A DNA stretch of 64,000 nucleotides from NCBI RefSeq assembly GCF_003231305.1, contig NZ_QKVM01000005.1:1-64000 (forward strand), written 5' to 3'. The notes beneath the pieces were generated by a model that made no database searches, was not told the origin of the DNA, and saw only the letters and a list, made by a program, of their open reading frames with translations. Every line of letters starts with the position of its first letter. Within the stretch, counting starts at the first letter, position 1. Of this stretch, positions 1 to 9,187 are shown piece after piece. Source of the DNA: Pseudomonas sichuanensis. Lineage in GTDB: Bacteria; Pseudomonadota; Gammaproteobacteria; Pseudomonadales; Pseudomonadaceae. Position numbers and translations under genes: made by a program.

Positions 1-26
1 CCTTAAATCTGCAACGGATAACGCCC

Positions 27-953
27 ATGAAACAGATCCACGTCATCGACTCCCACACCGGCGGCGAACCGACCCGCCTGGTCATGCAAGGCTTCCCGCC
101 ATTGACCGGCCGCAACATGGCCGAACAGCGCGACGAACTGCGCGAATTGCACGACCACTGGCGCCGCGCCTGCCTGCTGGAGCCACGCGGCAACGATGTG
201 CTGGTGGGGGCGCTGTACTGCCCGCCGGTTTCCAGCGACGCCACCTGCGGGGTGATCTTCTTCAACAACGCCGGCTACCTGAACATGTGCGGCCACGGCA
301 CCATCGGCCTGGTCGCCTCCTTGCAGCACCTGGGGCTGATCGAACCGGGGGTGCACAAGATCGACACCCCGGTGGGCCAGGTCAGCGCCACCCTGCATGA
401 GGACGGCGCGGTCACCGTCGGCAACGTGCCGTCCTGGCGCTACCGCCGGCAGGTGGCGGTCGAGGTGCCGGGCTTTGGCCCGGTGCGCGGCGACATCGCC
501 TGGGGCGGCAACTGGTTCTTCCTGGTCAGCGAACATGGCCAGCGCATCGAACTGGACAACGTCGAGGCCCTGACCGACTACACCTGGAAAATGCTCAAGG
601 CCCTGGAAACCCAGGGCATCACCGGCGAGCACGGCGCACCGATCGACCATATCGAGCTGTTCGCCGACGACGCCCATGCCGACAGCCGCAACTTCGTGAT
701 GTGCCCAGGCAAGGCCTATGACCGCTCGCCCTGCGGCACCGGCACCAGCGCCAAGCTGGCGTGCCTGGCCGCCGACGGCAAGCTCGCCGAGGGCCAGGCC
801 TGGGTGCAGGCGAGCATCACCGGCAGCCAGTTCCAGGGCCGCTTCGAGCGCGAAGGCGAGCGTATCCGCCCGTTCATCACCGGCCGCGCCCACATGACCG
901 CCGACAGCACCCTGTTGATCGACGAACAAGACCCGTTTGCCTGGGGCATCTGA
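27..953 (+). CDS. lhpA: 4-hydroxyproline 2-epimerase
   Basis: This 308-residue protein belongs to the proline racemase family. It inverts C2 of trans-4-hydroxy-L-proline to give cis-4-hydroxy-D-proline, the first step of hydroxyproline catabolism, in the cytoplasm. The two catalytic cysteines of the family are visible: Cys88 in [10 protein letters not shown] and Cys236 in [10 protein letters not shown]. The C-C pair at these positions is that of hydroxyproline epimerases and proline racemases, not the Ser/Thr-containing dehydratase branch. The length is normal for the family. It is followed after 41 bases by the next pathway gene, so co-transcription is likely. Substrate choice over proline is inferred from the gene context, which holds three further hydroxyproline enzymes. 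Confidence 0.95.
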   Translation: MKQIHVIDSHTGGEPTRLVMQGFPPLTGRNMAEQRDELRELHDHWRRACLLEPRGNDVLVGALYCPPVSSDATCGVIFFNNAGYLNMCGHGTIGLVASLQHLGLIEPGVHKIDTPVGQVSATLHEDGAVTVGNVPSWRYRRQVAVEVPGFGPVRGDIAWGGNWFFLVSEHGQRIELDNVEALTDYTWKMLKALETQGITGEHGAPIDHIELFADDAHADSRNFVMCPGKAYDRSPCGTGTSAKLACLAADGKLAEGQAWVQASITGSQFQGRFEREGERIRPFITGRAHMTADSTLLIDEQDPFAWGI

Positions 954-994
954 CCCCGCTTTCTTCCCAACGAACACTGCAAGGAGTGACAACA

Positions 995-1942
995 ATGACC
1001 GACAACATCTTCACCGGTTGCATGCCCGCCCTGATGACCCCGTGCACCGCGCAGCGCACGCCCGACTTCGATGCCCTGGTGCGCAAGGGCCGCGAACTGA
1101 TCGAGGCCGGCATGAGCGCCGTGGTGTACTGCGGCTCGATGGGCGACTGGCCGCTGCTGACCGAGGCCGAGCGCCAGGAAGGCGTGGCGCGCCTGGTGGC
1201 CGCCGGCATCCCGACCATCGTCGGCACTGGCGCTGTGAACACCCGCGAGGCGGTAGCCCATGCCGCCCACGCGGCCAAGGTCGGCGCTGCCGGCCTGATG
1301 GTCATCCCCCGCGTGCTGTCCCGCGGCGCATCGCTGATTGCCCAGAAGCATCACTTTTCGGCGATCCTGGCGGCCGCGCCCAAGCTGCCGGCGGTGATCT
1401 ACAACAGCCCCTACTACGGCTTCGCCACCCGCGCCGACCTGTTCTTCGAACTGCGCCGCGAGTACCCCAACCTGATCGGCTTCAAGGAGTTCGGCGGCGC
1501 CGCCGACCTGCGCTACGCCGCCGAGCACATCACCTCCCAGGATGACGACGTGACCCTGATGGTCGGCGTCGACACGCAAGTGGTGCACGGCTTCGTCAAC
1601 TGCAACGCCACCGGCGCCATCACCGGCATCGGCAACGCCCTGCCACGCCAGGTGCTGCAACTGGTGAGCCTGAGCAAGCAGGCGGCCAAGGGCGACGCCA
1701 AGGCCCGGCGCCTGGCGCGGGAGCTGGAAGCCGCGCTGGCGGTGCTGTCGTCGTTCGATGAAGGCTGCGACCTGGTGCTGTACTACAAGCACCTGATGGT
1801 GCTCAACGGCGATACCGAATACAGCCTGCACTTCAACGAAACCGACGCCCTCACCGACGCCCAGCGCCACTACGCCGAGCAGCAGTACGCGCTGTTCCGT
1901 AGCTGGTATGCCAACTGGTCGGCCGAGCAGAACCTGGCCTGA
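995..1942 (+). CDS. lhpC: 1-pyrroline-4-hydroxy-2-carboxylate deaminase (DapA family)
   Basis: This 315-residue protein is a class I aldolase-fold member of the dihydrodipicolinate synthase superfamily. It probably deaminates and dehydrates 1-pyrroline-4-hydroxy-2-carboxylate to 2-oxoglutarate semialdehyde. The Schiff-base lysine is Lys164 (IGFKEF) and the proton-relay tyrosine is Tyr137 (VIYNSP). The ATG at 995 is chosen because AAGGAG lies a few bases upstream and because it gives the usual N-terminus; the frame stays open upstream but overlaps the epimerase gene. The true dapA lies at 14093-14980, so this second copy is catabolic. Function rests on family plus its place between the epimerase and the semialdehyde dehydrogenase. 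Confidence 0.9.
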   Translation: MTDNIFTGCMPALMTPCTAQRTPDFDALVRKGRELIEAGMSAVVYCGSMGDWPLLTEAERQEGVARLVAAGIPTIVGTGAVNTREAVAHAAHAAKVGAAGLMVIPRVLSRGASLIAQKHHFSAILAAAPKLPAVIYNSPYYGFATRADLFFELRREYPNLIGFKEFGGAADLRYAAEHITSQDDDVTLMVGVDTQVVHGFVNCNATGAITGIGNALPRQVLQLVSLSKQAAKGDAKARRLARELEAALAVLSSFDEGCDLVLYYKHLMVLNGDTEYSLHFNETDALTDAQRHYAEQQYALFRSWYANWSAEQNLA

Positions 1943-1962
1943 GGCCCTGCTCGCCGGCAAGG

Positions 1963-1996
1963 ACGGCTCCTGTGGGAGCCGGCCTGGCCGGTGCCA
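1963..1996. repeat. single REP-like hairpin between lhpC and the dehydrogenase gene
   Basis: A short palindrome (GGCTCCTGTGGGAGCC followed by GGCCTGGCCGG) lies in the 86-base gap between two genes of one cluster. It resembles one half of the REP units seen elsewhere in the window. It could weaken read-through or stabilise upstream mRNA, but that is inference. Confidence 0.55.
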
Positions 1997-2028
1997 TCCT
2001 CCAAACCCTCCGCCCCAAGGACGCCCCC

Positions 2029-3606
2029 ATGCCCCTCACAGGCAACCTGCTGATCGGCCAGCGCGCCGTAACCGGCACCCAGGCCGCGCTCCGCGCCATC
2101 GACCCGGCCACCGACACACCTCTCGATCCGCCCTACGCCGGCGCCAACGCCGAGCAGGTGGCCCAAGCCTGTGCCCTGGCCTGGGCGGCATTCGATGAAT
2201 ACCGCGCAACCTCGCTGGCGCAGCGCGCACGCTTTCTTGAAACCATCGCCGAGCAGATCGAAGCACTGGGCGATGAACTGATCCACCGCGCCGTCGCCGA
2301 AACCGGCCTGCCCCCGGCCCGCATCCAGGGCGAACGCGGCCGCACCTGCACCCAGCTGCGCACCTTCGCCCGGGTGGTGCGGGCCGGCGAATGGCTGGAC
2401 GTGCGCGTCGACCACGCCCAGCCCACGCGCCAGCCACTGCCACGCGCCGACCTGCGCCAGCGCCAGGTGGCCCTGGGCCCGGTGGCGGTGTTCGGCGCCA
2501 GCAACTTCCCGCTGGCCTTTTCGGTGGCCGGTGGCGATACCGCGTCGGCGCTGGCCGCTGGCTGCCCGGTGGTGGTCAAGGCCCACAGCGCCCACCCCGG
2601 CACCAGCGAGCTGGTCGGCCAGGCCATGGCCCGGGCGGTGCAGTTGTGCGAACTGCCCGAAGGCGTGTTTTCCCTGCTGTACGGCGCCGGCCGCGACATC
2701 GGCCTGGGCCTGGTCAACGACCCGCGCATCAAGGCGGTCGGTTTCACCGGCTCGCGCAGTGGCGGCGTTGCCCTGTGCCAGGCCGCCCAGGCACGCCCGG
2801 AACCGATTCCGGTGTACGCCGAAATGAGTTCGATCAACCCGGTGTTCCTGTTCGACGCCGCCCTGCAAACCCGCGGCGAAGTGCTGGCACAGGGTTTTGT
2901 CGCCTCGCTGACCCAGGGCGCCGGCCAGTTCTGCACCAACCCCGGCCTGCTGATCGCCCGCCAGGGCCCGGCGCTGCAACGCTTCATCGCTGCCGCCGGC
3001 GAACAACTGCAGCGCACCGCCGCGCAGACCATGCTCACCCCTGGCATCTTCGCAGCCTATGCCGCCGGCGTCGCCGCGCTGGCCGAAAACCGCAATGCCC
3101 GACGGGTCGCCAGCGGCCAGGCGCCGCAGGGGCCGAACCAGTGCCAGGCGCAGCTGTTCCTGACCGAGGCTACGGCGTTCCTGGGTGACCCGGCCTTGCA
3201 GGCCGAAGTGTTTGGCGCGACTTCATTGGTGGTGGCCTGTGACAGCGATGCGCAGGTGCGCCAGGTCGCCGAGCACCTTGAAGGGCAACTGACGGCCACC
3301 TTGCACCTGGACGAGGCCGACTTCGACAGTGCCCGGCAATTGCTGCCGACCCTGGAGCGCAAGGCCGGGCGCATTCTGGTCAACGGCTGGCCGACCGGCG
3401 TCGAGGTGTGCGATGCGGTGGTCCACGGTGGCCCCTTCCCCGCCACTTCCGATACCCGCAGCACCTCGGTGGGGACGGCGGCAATCCTGCGCTTCCTGCG
3501 CCCGGTCTGTTACCAGGACCTCCCCGATGCCCTGCTGCCCGCTGAGTTGCAACAGGCCAACCCGCTGCATCTGCGTCGTCTGGTCGACGGCAAACGGGAA
3601 GGCTAG
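2029..3606 (+). CDS. 2-oxoglutarate semialdehyde dehydrogenase
   Basis: This 525-residue enzyme is an aldehyde dehydrogenase of the KGSADH type. It oxidises 2-oxoglutarate semialdehyde to 2-oxoglutarate with NAD(P)+ and feeds the TCA cycle. The catalytic cysteine is Cys302 ([10 protein letters not shown]), the general base is Glu265 (AEMSSINP), and Lys184 ([14 protein letters not shown]) is the cofactor-site lysine. The ATG at 2029 follows CAAGGA at a suitable distance and gives the usual N-terminus PLTGNLLIG; the longer frame from 1972 runs into the repeat. It is the final enzyme of hydroxyproline degradation here. The same class of enzyme can also serve arabinose or glucarate degradation, but none of those genes are present nearby. 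Confidence 0.93.
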   Translation: MPLTGNLLIGQRAVTGTQAALRAIDPATDTPLDPPYAGANAEQVAQACALAWAAFDEYRATSLAQRARFLETIAEQIEALGDELIHRAVAETGLPPARIQGERGRTCTQLRTFARVVRAGEWLDVRVDHAQPTRQPLPRADLRQRQVALGPVAVFGASNFPLAFSVAGGDTASALAAGCPVVVKAHSAHPGTSELVGQAMARAVQLCELPEGVFSLLYGAGRDIGLGLVNDPRIKAVGFTGSRSGGVALCQAAQARPEPIPVYAEMSSINPVFLFDAALQTRGEVLAQGFVASLTQGAGQFCTNPGLLIARQGPALQRFIAAAGEQLQRTAAQTMLTPGIFAAYAAGVAALAENRNARRVASGQAPQGPNQCQAQLFLTEATAFLGDPALQAEVFGATSLVVACDSDAQVRQVAEHLEGQLTATLHLDEADFDSARQLLPTLERKAGRILVNGWPTGVEVCDAVVHGGPFPATSDTRSTSVGTAAILRFLRPVCYQDLPDALLPAELQQANPLHLRRLVDGKREG

Positions 3607-3608
3607 GC

Positions 3609-4850
3609 ATGCTCGAAACCCCTGAAACCGATATCGCCGTGGTCGGCGCCGGCATCGTCGGCGTCGCCTGTGCCCTGCAACTGGCCCGCCAGGGCAAGCG
3701 GGTGTTGCTGATCGACCGCCAGGCGCCCGGCCACGGCGCCTCCTGGGGCAATGCCGGGCACCTGGCCACCGAGCAAGTGTTCCCCATCGCCGACCTGTCG
3801 ATCCTCAAGCGCCTGCCGGCCATGCTGCTGGACCCGATGGGCCCGCTGCGCCTGGACTGGAAGTACCTGCCCAGGGCGTTGCCCTGGTTCACCCGGCTGC
3901 TGCTCAACCTGCGCCCGGCCCCTTTCCAGCGCAGCGTGGCCGGCCTGCGCGCGCTCAACGAGGCCAGCCTGGGCGCCTGGCAGCGTTTGCTGGGCTCGAT
4001 CGGGCGCGCTGACCTGCTGCATGAGGATGGCTCTTTGCTGATATTCGAACGCGCCGAATCGCGCCCGGCACTGCAGGCCTTGCGCGCACGCCTGCAGCAA
4101 CAGGCGGTGCCGGTGGACTACTGGTCGGCGCAGGCCGTACACGCCGCAGCGCCACAGTTGAGCCCGTCGCTTCAGGGCGGCCTGTTCTTCCCGCGTACCG
4201 GGCATTTCGTCGACCCGTACCGGGTGGTCGGCGCGCTGTTCGACGCCGCCCAGGCGGCCGGTGTGCGGTTCGCCAGGCGGCAGGTAAGCGGTGGCCGGCT
4301 GCACGCAGGCGGGGTCACCCTGCACAGTGACCAGGGCGACCTGCAAGCCCGCCAGGTGCTGATCGCCTGCGGTGCGCATTCGGCAAAGCTGGTGCACACC
4401 TTGACCGGCAAACGCGTCCCGCTGGACACCGAGCGCGGCTACCACCTGATGCTGCCCAACGAGCAGCAGCGCCTGCCGTTCGCCGTCACTTCGCTGGAGC
4501 GCAAGTTCATCATGACGCCCATGGCCGATGGCTTGCGCCTGGCCGGCACGGTGGAGTTCGCCGGGCTCGATGCAGCGCCGAGCATGCAGCGGGCGTGGCA
4601 GTTGCATCGGTTGAGCAAGGGGTTGTTCCAGCGCGAGCTGGATGCCGAGGGGGCGACGCCGTGGATGGGTTTCAGGCCGTCGTTGCCGGATTCACTGCCG
4701 GTGATCGATCGGGTGGCAGACGGCAAGGTGTTGCTGGCGTTCGGGCACCAGCACCTGGGGTTGACCCAGGCGGCGGTGACGGCGCAGTGGGTGGGGCAGT
4801 TGATTGAAGGTTTGCGGATTCCCGAGGCTTACCGGTTGGATCGGTTTTGA
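3609..4850 (+). CDS. lhpB: FAD-dependent cis-4-hydroxy-D-proline dehydrogenase
   Basis: This 413-residue protein is a DadA/DAO-family flavoenzyme that begins two bases after the preceding stop. An N-terminal dinucleotide-binding motif, VVGAGIVG (Gly13, Gly15, Gly18), binds FAD. By context it oxidises cis-4-hydroxy-D-proline to 1-pyrroline-4-hydroxy-2-carboxylate, the step between the epimerase and the deaminase, and passes electrons to the respiratory chain. It is the single-subunit form; no small ferredoxin-like partner subunits are encoded in the window. A general D-amino-acid dehydrogenase role cannot be excluded from sequence alone. Confidence 0.88.
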   Translation: MLETPETDIAVVGAGIVGVACALQLARQGKRVLLIDRQAPGHGASWGNAGHLATEQVFPIADLSILKRLPAMLLDPMGPLRLDWKYLPRALPWFTRLLLNLRPAPFQRSVAGLRALNEASLGAWQRLLGSIGRADLLHEDGSLLIFERAESRPALQALRARLQQQAVPVDYWSAQAVHAAAPQLSPSLQGGLFFPRTGHFVDPYRVVGALFDAAQAAGVRFARRQVSGGRLHAGGVTLHSDQGDLQARQVLIACGAHSAKLVHTLTGKRVPLDTERGYHLMLPNEQQRLPFAVTSLERKFIMTPMADGLRLAGTVEFAGLDAAPSMQRAWQLHRLSKGLFQRELDAEGATPWMGFRPSLPDSLPVIDRVADGKVLLAFGHQHLGLTQAAVTAQWVGQLIEGLRIPEAYRLDRF

Positions 4851-4854
4851 TAGC

Positions 4855-4961
4855 GGGGGCCGCTGCGCACCCCTTCGCGGGTAAACCCGCTCCCACAGAT
4901 TCTGCGCCGACCTGGATGTGGGAGCGGGTTTACCCGCGAAGGGCTGCGCAGCAGCCCCCAT
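4855..4961. repeat. inverted REP pair between convergent genes
   Basis: Two REP units face each other over about 105 bases, the left ending GGGTAAACCCGCTCCCACA and the right beginning TGTGGGAGCGGGTTTACCC. Each arm also contains CTGCGCA near its outer end. The pair fills the gap between the hydroxyproline cluster and xenA, which converge here, so it may act as a bidirectional transcription end. Confidence 0.85.
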
Positions 4962-4965
4962 TCAC

Positions 4966-6057
4966 TCAGCGATAACGCTCAAGCCAGTGCGCATAAGGCG
5001 CAGGCAGCGTCCACGACGCCTTGTCCACCCCCAGCGCCTTGGCCGCGAAATACGGCCAGTGCGGATCAGCCAGGTGCGCACGCCCCACCGAGACCAGGTC
5101 CAGCTGGTTGGCCTGCAGCGCCCCTTCGGCCAGCTCCGGCGTACCGAAGCCCCACGCCGAAGTCACCGGCAGTTTCGCTTCCCGGCGTACACGCTCGGCA
5201 ATCGGCCCCATGAAGGCCGGGCCCCAGGGAATGTTGGTCTCGGGGATGGTGAAGCCGACGCTGACGCTCAGCAGGTCCAGGCCACCGGCCTTGAAACGCC
5301 GCGCCAGTTCGATGGACTCCTGCAGGGTCTGCTCGTCGCGCCCGTCGTATTCCAGCACACCAAAGCGCGCCGTCAGCGGCAGGTGCTCCGGCCACACTTC
5401 ACGCACGGCCGCCAGGGTTTCCAGGAGGAAGCGGCTGCGGTTGTCGAAACTGCCGCCGTAGGCGTCGGTACGCTGGTTGGCATGCTCGGAGAAGAAGCTC
5501 TGCCCCAGGTAGCCGTGGGCGAAATGCAGCTCGATCCACTCGAAACCGGCATCACGGGCACGGCGGGCGCCATCGACGAAGTCCTGCTTGACCCGGGCGA
5601 TGTCATCCAGGGTCATGGCCTTTGGCACTTTCGGCAGGTGGGCGCCAAACGCGATGGCCGATGGCGCGATGGTGTCCCAGCCGCGTGCGTCGTCGGCGGC
5701 GATATGGTCGTCACCTTCCCATGGGCGGTTGGCGCTGGCCTTGCGCCCGGCGTGGGCGATCTGGATGCCCGGCACCGAACCTGCGGCCTTGATCGCCTGT
5801 ACCACCGGCACGAAGGCCTGGGCGTGGGCATCGCTCCAGATACCGGCGCAGCCGGGGGTGATGCGGCCTTCCGGCGACACGGCAGTGGCTTCGACCACCA
5901 CCAGGCCGGCACCGCCGCGGGCCAGGCCGGCCAGGTGGACGTGGTGCCAGTCGTTGATCATGCCGTCCTCGGCCATGTACTGGCACATCGGCGGGATGGC
6001 GATGCGGTTGCGCAGGGTGACGTCCTTGAGGGTATAGGGTTCGAACAGGGCGGACAT
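4966..6057 (-). CDS. xenA: Xenobiotic reductase, old yellow enzyme family
   Basis: This 363-residue FMN oxidoreductase has the same length as P. putida XenA. It is a YqjM-like old yellow enzyme that reduces activated C=C bonds and nitro compounds with NADPH. Cys25 (IPPMCQYM) is the residue that tunes the flavin potential in this class, and HAGRKAS and the RFGVLEYDGRDE region are characteristic. A GGAG ribosome site precedes the ATG at 6057. It is transcribed away from an ArsR-like regulator at 6138, and a palindrome lies between them. The natural substrate is unknown; electrophile detoxification is inferred from the family. Confidence 0.94.
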   Translation of the reverse strand: MSALFEPYTLKDVTLRNRIAIPPMCQYMAEDGMINDWHHVHLAGLARGGAGLVVVEATAVSPEGRITPGCAGIWSDAHAQAFVPVVQAIKAAGSVPGIQIAHAGRKASANRPWEGDDHIAADDARGWDTIAPSAIAFGAHLPKVPKAMTLDDIARVKQDFVDGARRARDAGFEWIELHFAHGYLGQSFFSEHANQRTDAYGGSFDNRSRFLLETLAAVREVWPEHLPLTARFGVLEYDGRDEQTLQESIELARRFKAGGLDLLSVSVGFTIPETNIPWGPAFMGPIAERVRREAKLPVTSAWGFGTPELAEGALQANQLDLVSVGRAHLADPHWPYFAAKALGVDKASWTLPAPYAHWLERYR

Positions 6058-6092
6058 GTCGTTACTCCGGGGGGGTGAGTTAACTTACGATT

Positions 6093-6110
6093 GTTCGATC
6101 ATATTCGAAC
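6093..6110. promoter_or_regulatory. probable ArsR-family operator
   Basis: A perfect inverted repeat GTTCGA-N6-TCGAAC sits in the 80-base gap between xenA (starting at 6057, minus) and the regulator gene (starting at 6138, plus). Such dyads are usual targets of winged-helix ArsR-type repressors. Assigning the adjacent regulator to this site is inference. Confidence 0.6.
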
Positions 6111-6137
6111 TATGGCAATTTGTGAAACCCCGTTATC

Positions 6138-6446
6138 ATGTCGGCCATGCGAACCTATACCCACCCCTCCCCCGACAACCTCAGCCTGGAGCGCCTGCTC
6201 TACGCCCTGAGCGACCCTGTGCGCATGGAAATCGTCCGCCACCTGGCCAGCGTGCCCGAGGCCAGCTGCGGCGAACTGGATGGCGGGCGGCCGAAGTCGA
6301 GCATGTCCCATCACTTTCGCGTGCTGCGCGAGGCGGGGCTGGTGTTTACCCGCAATGTGGGGACCACGCACATGAATTCGCTGCGTAGCGATGAGCTCGA
6401 GGGGCGCTTCCCCGGGTTGCTGGGCAGCATTCTCGGGCAGCGCTGA
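6138..6446 (+). CDS. ArsR-like winged-helix transcriptional regulator
   Basis: This 102-residue single-domain DNA-binding protein carries the ArsR opening LLYALSDPVRMEIVRHL and a recognition region PKSSMSHHFRVLREAGLV. No metal-binding cysteine pair of the classic ELCVCDL type is seen; one Cys occurs in the segment EASCGEL. It is divergent from xenA and probably represses xenA and itself, responding to an electrophile or thiol change. A start at the second ATG (6147) is also possible, since neither has a strong ribosome site. Confidence 0.85.
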   Translation: MSAMRTYTHPSPDNLSLERLLYALSDPVRMEIVRHLASVPEASCGELDGGRPKSSMSHHFRVLREAGLVFTRNVGTTHMNSLRSDELEGRFPGLLGSILGQR

Positions 6447-6460
6447 CAGGCGAGCACTGC

Positions 6461-6547
6461 GTGGGAGCGGGCTTGCCCCGCGATGACACCTCACGCTCGA
6501 CACGCCAGCCTGAGCTGACAGCATCGCGGGGCAAGCCCGCTCCCACG
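6461..6547. repeat. inverted REP pair
   Basis: GTGGGAGCGGGCTTGCCCCG and its near-exact reverse complement are separated by about 40 bases. This is the common REP family of the window. It lies just after the ArsR-like gene, before the convergent mqo terminator. Confidence 0.9.
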
Positions 6548-6570
6548 ACCGTGTACAAATTTGCAGGCAC

Positions 6571-6609
6571 AAAAAAACCACGAGGCCGCCGGGGGCGACG
6601 CTCGTGGTT
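6571..6609 (-). terminator. terminator of mqo
   Basis: On the minus strand a stem AACCACGAG/CTCGTGGTT closes a GC-rich loop and is followed by seven Ts. It lies 36 bases beyond the mqo stop codon. Confidence 0.85.
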
Positions 6610-6644
6610 GGTGTTGCCGGGTTTCCCCGGCAAGCAGCAGGGCC

Positions 6645-8282
6645 TTACAGCGCCATGTCGTTAGCAGGCTTGCTCTCGACCGCGGCGGCTGGCGCAACGC
6701 TGGTGCCGACGCTCTGGTCGATCACTGGCGGCTTCTCCAGCTGCAGTACTTCGGCGGTGTAGTTCCACTCTTTCTGGGTGGCCGCCGGCGAATCGTTCAG
6801 CTTGGTACCGTAGCTCGGGACGATCTCCTTGATCTTGGCCTGCCACTCAGGGGTAGCGACCTTTTCCTTGAACACGGTCTGCAGCACGTTGAGCATGATC
6901 GGCGCGGCGGTCGATGCACCTGGGGAGGCGCCCAGCAGGCCGGCGATGGTGCGGTCTTCGGAGGCAACCACTTCGGTGCCCAGCTTCAGCACGCCGCCCT
7001 TCTCTTCGTCACGCTTGATGATCTGCACGCGCTGACCGGCCTGCCACAGGCGCCAGTCTTCTTTCTTGGCGTTCGGGAAGTAGGTGCGCAGGGCTTCGAA
7101 GCGATCGTCATCCGACAGCATCAGCTGGCCGGCGAGGTACTCGACCAGCGGGTACTGTTCGATACCGACCTTGGTCATCGGCCACACGTTGTGCATCGTG
7201 GTGCTGCCCAGCAGGTCCAGGTACGAGCCGTTCTTCAGGAACTTGGTCGAGAAGGTGGCGAATGGCCCGAACAGGATGACGCGCTTGCCGTCCAGAACGC
7301 GGGTGTCCAGGTGCGGTACCGACATGGGTGGCGCGCCGGTCGAAGCGATGCCGTAGGCCTTGGCCATGTGCTGCATGGCAACGGTCGGGTTCTCGGTCAC
7401 CAGGAACGAGCCGCCCACCGGGAAGCCTGCGTATTCCTTGGCTTCTGGGATGCCCGACTTCTGCAGCAGCTTCAGCGCGCCGCCGCCGGCACCGATGAAC
7501 AGGAACTTGGCGTCGGTAGCCGATTCGGTACCGTCCTTCAGGTTTTTGTACTCGACGTGCCAGGAGCCGTCCGCATTGCGGGTGATGTCCTGCACTTCGG
7601 TGGACAGCTTGAGGTCGAAGTTCTCTTTGGTCTTCAGGTGGCCTACGAACTGGCGGGTGATCTCGCCGAAGTTGACGTCGGTGCCGATCGGCGTCCAGGT
7701 CACGGCCAGCTTCTGGTTCGGGTCACGCCCTTCCATCATCAGCGGGACCCACTTGGCGATCTGCGCGTGGTCTTCGGAGTACTGCATCGGGCGGAACAGC
7801 GGGCTGGTCTGCAGCGCGTCGTAACGCTTCTTCAGGAACTTGATGTTGTCATCGCCCCAGACGAAGCTCATGTGCGGGGTGGTGTTGATGAACGAGTGCG
7901 GGTTCTTCAGCACGCCCTGGCGCACCTGCCAGGCCCAGAACTGGCGGGAGATCTGGAACGACTCATTGATCTCGATGGCCTTGGTGATGTTGACGTTGCC
8001 GTCTTTGTCTTCCGGGGTGTAGTTCAGCTCGGCCAGCGCGGAGTGGCCGGTACCGGCGTTGTTCCAGCCGTTGGAGCTTTCTTCGGCGACGCCGTCCAGG
8101 CGCTCGACCATTTCCATCGACCAGCTTGGCTCCAGCTCGTTGAGCCAGACAGCCAGGGTGGAGCTCATGATGCCGCCGCCAACCAGCAGCACGTCAACTT
8201 TTTTGGTCTCTGCTGCGTGCGCTTGCATGAAGCTCGCTGCAACAGCCAGACCCAGCAAGGTCTTGCCAGCTTTCTTGAACAT
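6645..8282 (-). CDS. mqo: Malate:quinone oxidoreductase with an N-terminal signal-like segment
   Basis: This 545-residue FAD enzyme oxidises malate to oxaloacetate and reduces membrane quinone, bypassing NAD-linked malate dehydrogenase. The FAD-binding start [19 protein letters not shown] occurs near residue 30, where ordinary Mqo proteins begin. It is preceded by about 24 residues with a basic n-region (MFKKAGK), a hydrophobic stretch and AHA-A, which read as a Sec signal peptide. No twin arginine is present. A GGAA ribosome site precedes the ATG. P. putida carries several Mqo paralogues; the signal-like form may face the periplasm or be held at the membrane by an uncleaved helix. That topology is unproven. 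Confidence 0.95.
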   Translation of the reverse strand: MFKKAGKTLLGLAVAASFMQAHAAETKKVDVLLVGGGIMSSTLAVWLNELEPSWSMEMVERLDGVAEESSNGWNNAGTGHSALAELNYTPEDKDGNVNITKAIEINESFQISRQFWAWQVRQGVLKNPHSFINTTPHMSFVWGDDNIKFLKKRYDALQTSPLFRPMQYSEDHAQIAKWVPLMMEGRDPNQKLAVTWTPIGTDVNFGEITRQFVGHLKTKENFDLKLSTEVQDITRNADGSWHVEYKNLKDGTESATDAKFLFIGAGGGALKLLQKSGIPEAKEYAGFPVGGSFLVTENPTVAMQHMAKAYGIASTGAPPMSVPHLDTRVLDGKRVILFGPFATFSTKFLKNGSYLDLLGSTTMHNVWPMTKVGIEQYPLVEYLAGQLMLSDDDRFEALRTYFPNAKKEDWRLWQAGQRVQIIKRDEEKGGVLKLGTEVVASEDRTIAGLLGASPGASTAAPIMLNVLQTVFKEKVATPEWQAKIKEIVPSYGTKLNDSPAATQKEWNYTAEVLQLEKPPVIDQSVGTSVAPAAAVESKPANDMAL

Positions 8283-8555
8283 TGATCGATTCCAGTGTGT
8301 AGAACGGAGGGTGGGCCTGTGGCTGGCCCAGGTATTCCATGTTCTTCAGCGCAGGCTTGTTGTGATCATTGTTCAGCAGCCAGAGAGCATTGGACGCGCC
8401 AGCCTTTGGTCGGATTGACCGGCAGGGCTGAAACGATTTACGGATTGTATCTGAATTGCCAGCACAAACAAATTGCGGGGCAACCCGCAAGGCGGTGGGT
8501 TGTCACGCGACAAGGTGCCACGCCCCAGCGGGCAGTGGCGGGCGCCAAAAACAAA

Positions 8556-8593
8556 AACCCCCAGCCACATCCATGGCCGGGGGTCTTGGATCA
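8556..8593 (-). terminator. terminator of the small lipoprotein gene
   Basis: On the minus strand a hairpin of CCCCC/GGGGG extended by GGCCA/TGGCT is followed by a T-rich tract. It lies 35 bases past the stop at 8628. The rest of the 345-base gap to mqo (8283-8555) shows no gene and should hold the mqo promoter. Confidence 0.8.
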
Positions 8594-8627
8594 GGTCGCA
8601 AACGACCCGATCGGGGTGCTACCAAGA

Positions 8628-8816
8628 TTACTGCTGAGGCAGTTTGTCGATCGCGCCGCAGCCGCCGATGATCTTGGAGATGGAAACCGATGGGTGGAAC
8701 AGGTAGTCGTACGAGCAGTTCTTAGGCTGGTTGTAGACCTGGCCGGTGCAGCCGGACAGCAGGGCAACGCCCGAAACGAGAGCAACGGCAACAGTAGCTT
8801 TGATCAGCTTTTTCAT
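8628..8816 (-). CDS. Small lipoprotein, YhfL/DUF4223-like
   Basis: This 62-residue protein has a lipoprotein signal, MKKLIKATVAVALVSGVALLSGC, with the lipidated residue at Cys23. The mature part of about 40 residues contains YDYLFHPSVSISKIIGGCGAIDKLP, which resembles the YhfL/DUF4223 family; two further cysteines could form a disulfide. The function is unknown. AAAGGA precedes the ATG, and a stable hairpin (8834-8868) sits just upstream in the leader. It is a monocistronic unit with its own terminator. Confidence 0.85.
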   Translation of the reverse strand: MKKLIKATVAVALVSGVALLSGCTGQVYNQPKNCSYDYLFHPSVSISKIIGGCGAIDKLPQQ

Positions 8817-8833
8817 AAAAAATCCTTTAGTCC

Positions 8834-8868
8834 ATGATCCGCCATCATTCTGATGGCCGCCGGATCAT
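8834..8868 (-). other. hairpin in the 5' leader of the small lipoprotein gene
   Basis: ATGATCC (8834-8840) pairs with GGATCAT (8862-8868), and the inner GCCATCA/TGATGGC also pairs around a short loop, with a small bulge. It ends about ten bases before the ribosome site of the small lipoprotein gene. The remaining gap to 9187 holds no recognisable gene. Confidence 0.5.
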
Positions 8869-9187
8869 ACGGGAAAAGTTGCCCGAGTAGAAGTCAGATA
8901 GTGCATTCGTACTAACTGCCCTGCTCGCCAGCAAGTTTCACGGCAGCGACTAATCCATGTTAAAGCAGCGCACTATTGCCGACGCACAGCGCACTGCATG
9001 TAATGAACTCAGTACCTGCTGGAATGAACTCGGCCATGCGCTGCCGATAGTTCAGCGATAATCGCCAAACAGCCGAATGCGCTGGGTAAAACAAGGTACA
9101 TGCTCTTGCGTTTGTGCCTCACTCCACCTGCACCCATGAAAAATAAGCCCGCACAGCCGCCAATTGCACGAGCCATCGATCACCCGA

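Noticed and set aside
995..1942. Second copy of lysine-pathway dapA
   Set aside because: Its position inside the hydroxyproline cluster and the separate, typical dapA at 14093-14980 make a catabolic deaminase the better call.
6461..6547. Possible short insertion element with terminal inverted repeats
   Set aside because: The sequence recurs at other intergenic sites as the standard REP pair and contains no coding capacity.
6561..8285. 574-codon open frame antisense to mqo
   Set aside because: Overlaps a full-length enzyme and its terminator; composition is that of a reverse-strand shadow.
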